64,000 bases of DNA, taken from Caenorhabditis elegans (Eukaryota > Nematoda > Chromadorea > Rhabditida > Rhabditidae). The stretch lies in assembly GCF_000002985.6 (NCBI RefSeq), contig NC_003281.10, forward strand, positions 3,162,001 through 3,226,000, read 5' to 3'. The notes beneath the pieces are model-generated. The model ran no database searches. It saw nothing but the letters and a program-made list of their open reading frames with translations, and was not told where the DNA came from. This document shows positions 56,901 through 64,000 of this stretch, piece after piece. A program made the position numbers and the translations under genes. Within the stretch, counting starts at the first letter, position 1, and every line of letters begins with the position of its first letter.

Positions 56901-57143
56901 TTCTGGTACAGTAACCCAGAGATTTTCGCGGTGAGACCCCAAAATTTTCATATTTGGCTTAAAATGCCCCATTTTTCTCCGATTGTTCTCAAATTTTCAA
57001 ATTTACCGCCACAAAAAAATAAGCTCACCGTCATCTAGAGTAGTCGAAAAGGTAACCCTCTCTTCCTGTGTATCATTTGAACCATGCCGGAGTATTTGAG
57101 CACTGGAGCCATCCGATGATGAAGTGGTCTCCAGGTCACCCAT
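38951..57143 (-). CDS. WW-PDZ-FERM scaffold protein (FRMPD-like)
   Basis: Minus-strand exons: 57143-57029, 54385-54283, [gap], 46896-46784, 46224-46108, 45887-45736, 45275-45052, 44829-44599, 43783-43518, 42894-42725, 42280-41919, 41496-41048, 40133-39855 and 39044-38951. From 46896 on the frame is unbroken (818 codons). It encodes a WW domain (LPYGWEQAKDNDGNTYYIDH), a PDZ domain (RTVSIRRGKDIGFGFVAAG ... ILEVNG), then FERM F1 (VLRVYLENGQTRSFKYDQST), F2 and F3, and a 270-aa acidic tail with APPYSA and GPPSYE. The WW-PDZ-FERM order is that of vertebrate FRMPD3/4 (Preso), postsynaptic scaffolds. The first two exons (MGDLETTSSSDGSSAQ...; start 7 bp after a TTTCAG acceptor) end in phase 2, but 46896 needs phase 0. 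So an exon in the 7.4-kb intron is missing from my model, or 46884 is an alternative start. Confidence 0.8.
39170..39500. repeat. GGGTCCCGCCACGAAA repeat pair in the last intron
   Basis: Two oppositely oriented units of the dispersed repeat (AAATAAGCCCCAAATTG...TGGGTCCCTCCACGAA and TTTTCGTGGCGGGACCC...CAATATGGGTGTTATT) lie in the last intron of the FERM gene. Confidence 0.6.
40360..41010. repeat. three tandem ~270-bp units in an intron of the FERM gene
   Basis: Three direct copies share ATTATTCATTNAG(C/T), CAGTAACCAAAAAGTTTTCG, GTGG(T/C)GGGACC and GCAATATGG(G/A)TGTCATAT, at roughly 40345, 40650 and 40930. They are part of the GGGTCCCGCCACGAAA family but arranged head to tail. Confidence 0.65.
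41625..41895. repeat. GAGACGCAG hairpin, copy H
   Basis: A palindrome between the FERM F3 exon (41919) and the tail exon (41496). Core GACGCAGGCGGCGCGCGCAC. Confidence 0.85.
42350..42520. repeat. inverted AACACCCATAATG / CATGATGGGTGTTA pair
   Basis: Intronic units of the dispersed repeat with CTACGTGGCGGGACCC between the arms. Similar pairs recur at 42960-43140, 43975-44110 and 44275-44420 in the next introns. Confidence 0.6.
43975..44420. repeat. two direct copies of a hairpin-forming repeat
   Basis: Each copy reads ACCTTTCATTTAACACCCATCATG ... CTTCGTGGTGGGACC ... CATGATGGGTGTTAAATGAA in shortened form, so each can fold back over ~130 bp. They lie in the intron between FERM F1 exons. Confidence 0.65.
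45360..45650. repeat. GAGACGCAG hairpin, copy I
   Basis: A palindrome in the intron that interrupts the PDZ domain coding region. The right arm carries an extra TCGCGCTCTCTCGCC segment. Confidence 0.8.
46240..46740. repeat. dispersed repeat pair in the intron before the WW exon
   Basis: Inverted units with AGTATAATCATGATGAGG / CAGGCATGATTATACTTTTT and GGTCCCACCACGAAAAC. No exon is seen. Confidence 0.55.
48631..49415. mobile_element. 785-bp palindromic element
   Basis: Ends ACACTGCAACTTTTTTCGAA and its exact reverse complement bound arms of about 390 bp each that pair over nearly their whole length. Both arms share GTGAATTCAGTCGGCAAGTA and TGTAATATGATGGATTACGG. TTC flanks both sides (48628-48630, 49416-49418) as a possible 3-bp target duplication. 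No coding capacity. The CACTG...CAGTG ends resemble CACTA-type or other cut-and-paste elements. Confidence 0.8.
49943..49978. repeat. perfect short hairpin
   Basis: TTATTGTGTGTG pairs perfectly with CACACACAATAA across a 12-nt loop. It is not part of the repeat families above. It may be simple (GT)n sequence that happens to fold. Confidence 0.5.
50100..50720. repeat. dispersed GGGTC(C/T)CGCCACGAAA units
   Basis: At least four units in both orientations (50150-50210, 50300-50360, 50395-50440, 50650-50690). No exon. Confidence 0.55.
54560..54990. repeat. inverted GGCCCCCATCATGCCTAGG repeat pair
   Basis: Arms near 54605 and 54705 (CCCCCATCATGCCTAGGTTC and complement) fold over ~130 bp. Related units at 56375-56490 and 56545-56680 share the same line. 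They are in introns 1 and 2 of the FERM gene. Confidence 0.65.
55480..55755. repeat. GAGACGCAG hairpin, copy J
   Basis: A palindrome in intron 1 of the FERM gene, with core GACGCAGGCGGCGCGCGCAC as in copies H and L. Confidence 0.85.
56370..56970. repeat. tandem hairpin-forming repeats in intron 1
   Basis: AAGATCTTCAAAATGACCCC begins two direct copies at about 56370 and 56550, each followed by an inverted GATGGGGG(C/T)CATTT arm. A looser GGTGAGACCC unit lies at 56930. Confidence 0.65.
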
Positions 57144-58320
57144 ATTTTGGCTGAAATTGGGGGAATTGTAGAAAAGTGGAGTGGAATTAAAAAAAAAAAA
57201 GGAATAGAAAGAAGGTTAGGAAAAAATTATGGATGCAAAAAAATTTCTGATAAAAAAATTGCAAAAAAAAGTTTGTAAAAATGTTTTTAAAAAAAAATGT
57301 TTTTTTTCAAATTTTCAAAACCTTAAAATTTTTAAAAATCTTAGTAAATTTGAATTTTTAGGTATATCTACCAAAATTTTTTAAATGCGGAAAAGTTTTA
57401 GGGTTTACAGAAAAAAAATCATAAAAACAAACAAAAAATTATAGAAATCACAGGAAAAAATCTGAAATTTTCCGGGTTTTAAGCTGCAAAATAATTAAAC
57501 AATTGATATAAAAACTACGGAATTAAATTAGAACAACTAAATAAAAAAAATAGAATAGAGATTTTCTGAAAAAAAATTTTTTTTTGGATTTTTTTTTGGA
57601 TTTTTTTTTGACTTTACAAAGAACTTTGGATTATATTTTTTTAATTTTTTTATACATTTTTTTCAATTTATACACTTATATGTTTAATTTTGCATAAATC
57701 AATAGAACAACATTTTTTAAGAATGGTAAAAAATTTTGGATTTTTTTTTTTGAAAATTCCAAAAAAAATTTTTGGATTCTTTTTTTTGCAAAATTCCAAA
57801 AAAATTGGAATTTTTTTGGAATTTGTAAATTTTGTGATAATTTTAAGGTTAATAAGTTCTCTAATTTAAAATTAACGCTCAAATTATCACCATAAAAATT
57901 GGAAAAAATCCTGAATGAAAGTATTTAATTTTGAAAAAAAAAATTGTTTTCGACTTTTTATTTTGGAATTTAAAAAAATTAAATTATTAATTTTTTTCAA
58001 TTTATAATATTCACAATAGTTACCTTTATTAATAAAACAACAATAGAAAACAGGAATAAATCTGAATAAAGTTTTTTCTGAAATATTTTCTCTCTGAATT
58101 TATTATTTTAAAAATTATTTTTTAAAACAAAATTTATAAAATGTATAAATTTAATAGAGTTAGAAGCAATAAATTGACGAAAAATCGTGAAAATTCAAAA
58201 AAAAATTTAGACCGAAAATATTTATGAAAATTAGATTACAAATTTTTTAGAATATTTCAGAATAAAAATTAAAAAACCAAATTTTTTCAACAAAAAATTC
58301 CAGAATGTCAAATAAGGAAT
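57144..58320. other. AT-rich region upstream of the FERM gene
   Basis: Mostly A/T homopolymer mixtures (for example 57290-57310, 57545-57610, 57735-57800). No exon, repeat family or promoter motif can be supported. Confidence 0.4.
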
Positions 58321-58760
58321 GTGTTCCATCAAACAAAGTAGAAAAAAACAGCTCAAAACAAAAAAGGACCTGTCTTCCACTGTCTGCGTCTCTCTCACTC
58401 TCTCCCTCCCTCACTTAGTTAATCAGACATCCCAAACTCGGGAGGCGTCCAAAGAAAACGAAGACGGCAGCAGTGTGAGCTATTCAGAAGAAATCCTCTG
58501 CGTCTCTCGCCTCACCACACACTCTCTCGCCGCTTCTAACCCTCTCTGTCTCCCCGGCTCGCGGAGCCAAACCCAACGGAGCACAAAAGATGCATTGGAA
58601 GAATGGAGGAAAGGACAGGATGAAGAAGAAGAAGTAAAGTTACTCTTACTTCTTTGGATTTTTCAAGAAACACGTGTAACGGAACAATAGAGGGCACCTG
58701 CATAGCTAACAATTTGCGTCATTACTTTTGCTATTGTTGGCGAGAGGTCAAAGAAAAACT
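58320..58760. promoter_or_regulatory. GC-richer block, possible promoter or 5' exon of the FERM gene
   Basis: 58370-58640 differs sharply from its surroundings: mixed composition, several CTCTCTC tracts and GGCTCGCGGAGCC. A 123-codon plus-strand frame crosses it but has no family resemblance and no splice context, so I read it as regulatory or 5' untranslated sequence for the minus-strand gene 1.2 kb away. This is inference. Confidence 0.3.
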
Positions 58761-58814
58761 TGCATTCCTCAAAAATCAAAAAAGCTACTCAAAAATTTAC
58801 AACTGGCAAAGTAT

Positions 58815-59085
58815 CGACCTTGAAATTTGCTATATTTTAATAGTTAAAAGTTTTTTGATAGCTCTTACCCCCGCAGAGATACAAGCGTTTAAAGAAAGTG
58901 TGTGCAAGAGAGTGTGGAGGGAGGGGAGACGCAGTGTGCGCACGCCGTCTGCGTCTACCCTCCCTCCACACTCTCTCGCACCCTATTACTTTAACTGCTT
59001 GTATCTCTGCAGGGAGAGGAGATAGAAAAAAGTTTTCAATTAACAAAATCTAGGAAATGTTAAGGGCTTTATTTTGGCAATGAAC
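58815..59085. repeat. GAGACGCAG hairpin, copy K
   Basis: A palindrome with core GACGCAGTGTGCGCACGCCG and GTGTGGAGGGAGGGG arms, upstream of the FERM gene. Confidence 0.85.
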
Positions 59086-60774
59086 ATTTTTTAAGAATTT
59101 TCAGTAGTTTTTGAGATATTTTAGTTTTAGTGAAATTAATTTCAAAAAGCTTGAATTGAACCAGAATTTTTTGCATTAAAAAAAAATTTGGGCATATTTT
59201 TATGACGTTTACATGAAAAATTAAGAAAAAAGGAAAATCCGAACCGGGAAAAGATTGGGCTCTGAGATAACGGAGCATTTTTGGAGGGAAAAAATGATGG
59301 AGAGTTTTGTGTGTTTTGGCGGGAGAAGGTGGGAATTTGAGAAAATTAAACACAAAAATTAGTTTAAAACTGCCAATTTTGAATTGGAAACAAGGTGGAA
59401 AAAATTAGAAAGTTTTTTTTTGAAGTTTTTTTTTTTTGAATTAGTTTTTCTCGAAAATCCATAACTTTTTCAATTGTTGCTACTTTTTGATGATTTTTGC
59501 TTTAACTTGTGTTAAAATCTCCAAATTTCGTAGGAAAAATAAATTGAGTACATCAAAGACCCAAAAACCATATGATTTCGGGCGAAAAAGGTAGAAAAAG
59601 TAGAAAAAAAGTATGACATAGCTTTTCCCATGACTCGGATTTTTTGTACTCAATTTTTTTTTGTTTTTTTCTCTGCATCATATGAAAAATAATGACGTAA
59701 TTAGTGTGAAAAACAAGGAGAAACGCATGTGAATTTTGCGGTTTTTGGTCATTTTTTTCAAAAAAAATTTTTATTCGAAAAAAAAAATCCAATTTTCAAA
59801 TTTTCTCGAATTTCAGAAACTTTTACGAAAATCGAATCAAATACTTAAATTCAGTGTTCTAAGAGCTTTAAAATAACACCCATCATGCCTAGGCTCCGCT
59901 CATTTTGGGTCTCGACGCGAAAGTTTCGGGTTACTGTAGCTTAAAGGAGCATATAGGGAATTTGGGTGTTTTTTGTAATTTCTTCGGATAACAGCAGACT
60001 GTGGTTTGGTTTTCAGGATTAAATCATCGTAAGACAGACTAAAACCACATTAAAAAAAGCTGGGTCCCACCACGAAAATTAAAATTTAAAGGCGCATAGG
60101 TTTGTGGAATTTCAAAATAGTCGGAATATAGTCAATATGGGTGTTATTTCAAAGCTCTTGTGATACTGAATTTGAAATTTATTATGAAAAATAGCTTAGT
60201 TTCTCCAAAAAAGTATAAATTTTGGGGATTTCAAAATACCAAAAATAAAGTTATTTTTCCAGTTCCTCAATGCATTCTTACGGACCAAATTGAAGGGACT
60301 AGACAGACTTTAAAATGCACTTTTTTGGGCAAAAAACAACGTTGTTTTTACGACAAAAATTCAATAGAGTGCAGAATGATAAAAATAAAAGTTTACCAGA
60401 AAAAAAATTCTGCTCTCCAAAAATTTCGGCGGAAAAAAAATTTCAAAACATCGCAAAAAAAGATGAAGCTCTTCGTTTTTTTTGCGCCCATAAATGATAT
60501 ATTTTGGGCGCTCGCGCTGCTTTTTGTTGTGGGGTTTGGCAGAAAAAACCAGAAAAAAAAGAAAAAAAAAGAGAAGCAGAAAAAACGCGATTCGTTGCGT
60601 GCCTTTTAGTCATTTATCAGAGACACTTGATGGAACCAATGAAGCTGAAAAAAAATAGCAAAGCGGAAATTGGAAGGAAAATTTAGGGAAAACCTTGAAA
60701 AAATAATTTTGTATACTTAAAACTGAATTTTCTTCAATTTCTGATTAGCTACTAAAGAATTTCAAATTTTTGAA
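59086..60774. other. non-coding stretch with dispersed repeats
   Basis: An inverted dispersed-repeat pair at 59860-60160 (AACACCCATCATGCC / CAATATGGGTGTTATT). The plus frame over 60160-60609 is Lys-rich because of A runs and is not convincing. Nothing else is supported. Confidence 0.45.
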
Positions 60775-61060
60775 ATATACCCCTTAAAATTTGCTATATT
60801 TCATTAGTTGGAAATTTTTCAATAGCTCTCTTCCCTGCTGAGATACACACGTTCAAAGTTTCAGGGGGTGAGAGGGTGTGGGAGGGGGAGAGACGCAGGC
60901 GGCGCGCGCACACTGCGTCTCCCCTCCACCCACACTCTCTGCCCCCAGAAACTTTGAACCTGCGTATCTCCGCAGGGAAGATAGCTATTTAAAAAATTTT
61001 AATTGACGGAATATAGGAAATTTTGAGGGCTATATTTTGTTAATTGATAAGTTTTTGATA
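60775..61060. repeat. GAGACGCAG hairpin, copy L
   Basis: A palindrome centred near 60905, with inner arms GACGCAGGCGGCGCGCGCAC and outer CAAAGTTTCAGGGGG/CCCCCAGAAACTTTG. Confidence 0.85.
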
Positions 61061-62544
61061 ACTCTCACTGCTTTTGAGGTATACTAGTTTTTCTGAATCC
61101 TCCTCAATTTTGAAGGCTTTTAGACTTAATTTTTGAGATATTCCAAAGAACAACACAGTGAAAATAAGCGAATAACCAACAAAACACAAAATACGCAGCA
61201 CATCATTGCCCGACATTTGTCCCTCCCCGCAGGAAAATTATGATTTTCTGACAGTTGTGACTAGTTTTTTGTCGCAATTTAACGGAGGTTTTGCATTTAT
61301 TTTAGAATTGGAACTATGAACTATGATGAGGTTAGGGTAAAATATCAAAAGTTCGGGGGAGAAAGAGATTTTTAAACTTTTTGAAAATTTTGAGAAAAAT
61401 GGCAGAAAAATTATATAGAAAATGTTTTTTTCCAAACTTTGCAGGGTACTGTACTCACAAAAGTACGCAAACACCGGCTACCGTAACCCAATGCACCAGA
61501 TCTGACGACCTTTCGCAGAAAATGTTCAAAATTTGAGTTATTTGGGTGATTAATTAGGAATCTAAAATAGAAAATAGAAACAGAAATTAGTCATACTGAT
61601 GTACAGTATTTCCAAAAGTACGCAAACACCGGCTACCGTACCTAAAAACACCAGATCTGACGACATATTGCAGAAAATTTCATAAAACACCGTTTCCGGG
61701 GTGAAAATGGAGGAATTTTTGATTTTTTTAAATCCAACATTTAATGAAAAAAAAATGTTTCTCTTCTAAAAAATAAATACATTTTTTCACGTGTTGCCAG
61801 GCTGACCCATTACGGTTTGATCTACAAAAATTGCGGGAATTTGTTGCTCAGAAAAATGTGACATCAGCACGTTCTTAACCATGCGAAATTAGTTAAGAAC
61901 TCTGCGTCTTGTCTCCCGCATTTTTTGTAGATCAACGTAGATCAAGCCGAAAAGAGACACTTTGACGCCACGTGTTTTTTTCGATGCACCATATTTCAAA
62001 AAATCCTTCTTTTTTTTTAAGAAATCGACTTTTTAAACGTTTTTGTTGTTAAAATACCGATAATTTGAAGAGTTCACAAAAAATCAGAACATTTTATATT
62101 AAAAATTTAAATTTTTTGAAATTTTTGAATTTAAGAAAAAAAAAACTAATTAATAAAAAACTTTCACCGAAAAACTCCCACAGAACATTTAATTTTTCGG
62201 AAAAAGAGAAAAGTATAGAAATAGTCGGCGCAAGGAAAAGGGGGTGAGAAAAAGTGGAGAAAAGTGTCGATTGGCTGTTATTAGATTGCCCCTTGGGCTC
62301 TTTTCGGAGAGCCACTAGGCATTATACTAAATGAAGCTCATTTTGAAAATAAGGATGGAAATATTTAGAGATATTTCTGCAGAAAAAGACGTGTACTTTT
62401 GGTAATTTGGCTAATTTTCTAACTAAAGTTTGAGAATATCACGGAAGCAGGCAAAAATCCCATTGAATCATGTTTGGTTTCAGAATTTCAAAAATAAAAA
62501 CATACTTCTGAACTAATACCCAAATATTTTCTAATTAGGGATTG
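61061..62544. other. non-coding stretch with short repeats
   Basis: Two direct copies of AAAAGTACGCAAACACCGGC followed by GCACCAGATCTGACGAC-like sequence lie at about 61460 and 61615, and MITE copy 2 at 61788-61974. No exon is supported. Confidence 0.45.
61788..61974. mobile_element. MITE-like element, copy 2
   Basis: Ends CACGTG(T/G)TG(C)CA and TTTGACGCCACGTG. It shares TTGATCTACAAAAA(T)TGCGGG and TCCCGCATTTTTTGTAG with the copy at 1800-1987, in the same orientation. Confidence 0.65.
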
Positions 62545-62810
62545 TAGGCCTTAAAATTCTATTCATTTTCGTAGTTGAAAATTTTTCAATAACTCTCTTC
62601 CCCGCGGAGATAAATGCGTTTAAAGTTTTGACCGCAAAATAGTGTGGGAGGGGGAGAGACGTAGACTGCGCGCGCACACTGCGTCTCCCCTCGTCCCTCA
62701 CTCTTTCGCGCTCAAAACTTTAACCGTTTGTATCTCCGCGGGGAGAAGAGGTATCAAAAAGGTAAAAACTAACAAAAATTTTCAGGGTTATATTTTCACA
62801 ATAATAAAAA
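62545..62810. repeat. GAGACGCAG hairpin, copy M
   Basis: A palindrome with core GACGTAGACTGCGCGCGCAC. The left core differs (GACGTAG instead of GACGCAG), so the central pairing has a mismatch. Confidence 0.8.
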
Positions 62811-63337
62811 TTTTTATAACTCATCTGTGTTTTGAGATATACTTCTTTTTAGCTAAGAAATCGCAGTTTTTACTCAACTCCAGTTAGTTTTTGTTGAAAC
62901 TATGAAAATATAAAACGATTAATATTAGAAAAAATATATTTTCAGCCAAATTCTAATTTTCAAAAGCAAAATAGGCAAGATTATCAATAACTTATTAAGG
63001 GATTTCAGTGAGCAAATTATTGGGATTAGTGGGTTCTGCTGGATAAGATTTGGTATTTTTAGAATATTTTTTTTGTGGAAAAATTAGAAAAATTAGTGAT
63101 CAGAACATAAAATTGGGTTTTCAAAGGTTTTTGATATTTCAAAAAAAAACTTTTTCGGAAAAATTTTTTTTTTTGAAAATTTTCACTAGCGTTGCTCCAA
63201 AAAATGCTCCTTACAGAAATGAAAATGCTCTCATCGAAAAAAAAAACACTCTTGTGCTCTCCTCTTAAGTATCTAATTAGCATCACTTGATCACCGAAAA
63301 TTTCCGGATTGGTTTTGGAGCACAAAAGAGCACAAAT

Positions 63338-63356
63338 GGGGGGGGGGGGGGGGGGG
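63338..63356 (+). repeat. G19 homopolymer
   Basis: Nineteen consecutive G, able to form G-quadruplexes. In C. elegans such tracts are the known targets of deletion when the FANCJ helicase DOG-1 is lost. Confidence 0.9.
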
Positions 63357-63559
63357 TTTGAGAGGTTTCTAATGTGGATTTGGAGGAGAAAAAAAACACT
63401 AACAGAGGGGGTTGTTTAGAGATTTGGAATTTTTCTTTCAGAAAAGAAAATTGAAAGTGAAATTCGAAAAATTGTCTCAAGAAATTTGAATTTCCCGACA
63501 AAATTTTGATTAGAAAAAAATGAAAAAAATAAATTTTTAACGTACACAATCTCTAATCT

Positions 63560-63640
63560 TGCTCACAACAGTACTCCTGCAGTATCACTACAGTAATTCT
63601 ACAGTACTCCTACAGTACTCCTACAGTACTCCTACAGCTT
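63560..63640 (+). repeat. ACAGTACTCCT minisatellite
   Basis: Five or six imperfect 11-12-bp units, TACAGTACTCC. A related cluster (TTACAGTAACCC) is at 63945-63990. Confidence 0.75.
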
Positions 63641-64000
63641 TTAAAAATTATTTTATAATTCTCTGATTTTTTTTCTCTAATGAAAATGTTTCGAAAAAAA
63701 TTTTCTGTAAATTATTTCCAGCTTCCAAAATAATCAGAAAAGTTTCGTTTTCGATTTTTGAAAAATCAAAAAAAAAAGACACCCTTGACCACTTTATTCC
63801 GTCAAAATTTCTCAAAAAATTTAAATTTCCCGTCAAAATGTTTTGCAGAAAGTTTGCCTTTTTCCCGCCAAACCAGTTTTCAGAAATGTTCAAAAAATAT
63901 TGTATGATTTTCTGATTTTTTTCTCAAACAAAAAGGTTTCTATAAATCACAGTAATCTTACAGTAACCCTACAGTAATCTTACAACAACTCTCTTTCGGA

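Larger units (their letters stand above)
62811..64000. other. non-coding end of the window
   Basis: Contains a 19-bp G run at 63338-63356 and two clusters of CTACAGTA(C/A)TC-type tandem repeats at 63560-63640 and 63945-63990. No exon is supported. Confidence 0.45.

Noticed and set aside
58319..58690. Plus-strand 123-codon Ser/Leu-rich frame
   Set aside because: It has no splice context, no family resemblance and no poly(A) signal nearby. Treated as a regulatory or 5' region of the minus-strand gene.
60160..60609. Plus-strand 149-codon Lys-rich frame
   Set aside because: Driven by poly(A) runs; no introns, start context or homology-like pattern.

Overview
The window is nematode nuclear DNA and almost certainly comes from Caenorhabditis elegans. 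It is AT-rich with very short TTTCAG/GT introns. Splice acceptors lie just upstream of several start codons, which suggests trans-splicing. It is dense in small palindromic and dispersed repeats. From memory, the gene set (mks-1, an LAMTOR5 homologue, heh-1, a TANGO1-like gene) matches the R148 region of C. elegans chromosome III; this was not checked against a database. All gene models were joined by hand from splice signals and reading phase.

Plus strand, 1-30 kb. After 4.2 kb of repeats come: a PTB-like gene with a Pro/His-rich tail (4285-8937); a four-transmembrane protein (9714-12650); a TANGO1/MIA3-like ER export receptor with signal peptide, SH3-like domain, His-rich stretch, TM helix, long coiled coil and proline-rich tail (13381-20993); the Ragulator subunit lmtr-5 (22062-22627); and the transition-zone gene mks-1 (24700-29219) with a perfect X-box 55 bp upstream of its start. 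Two further exons and a poly(A) signal (29495-30255) may be an extra 3' end of mks-1 or a separate small gene.

30.4-33.5 kb. A nuclear tRNA-Tyr gene is split by a 3,050-bp element that has 30-bp terminal inverted repeats.

Minus strand, 33.6-57.1 kb. In transcription order: a large WW-PDZ-FERM scaffold gene of the FRMPD type (57143-38951) with a 7.4-kb intron, then heh-1 (NPC2/ML lipid-binding protein, 37515-36528), then an orphan 228-aa gene (36306-33588) that starts only 222 bp after heh-1, an operon-like spacing. The last 7 kb (57.2-64 kb) is upstream sequence and repeats, with no convincing gene.

The proteins are mostly endomembrane or ciliary (ER export, lysosomal Ragulator, NPC2 lipid binding, ciliary gate, scaffold), but nothing shows that they act in one pathway. 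The most unusual content is mobile DNA: the split tRNA gene, a 2.37-kb perfectly bounded palindromic Mutator-like element in the TANGO1-like gene, at least 17 copies of a tRNA-like repeat crowded in and around mks-1, and 13 long hairpins that share a GAGACGCAG...CTGCGTCTC core.
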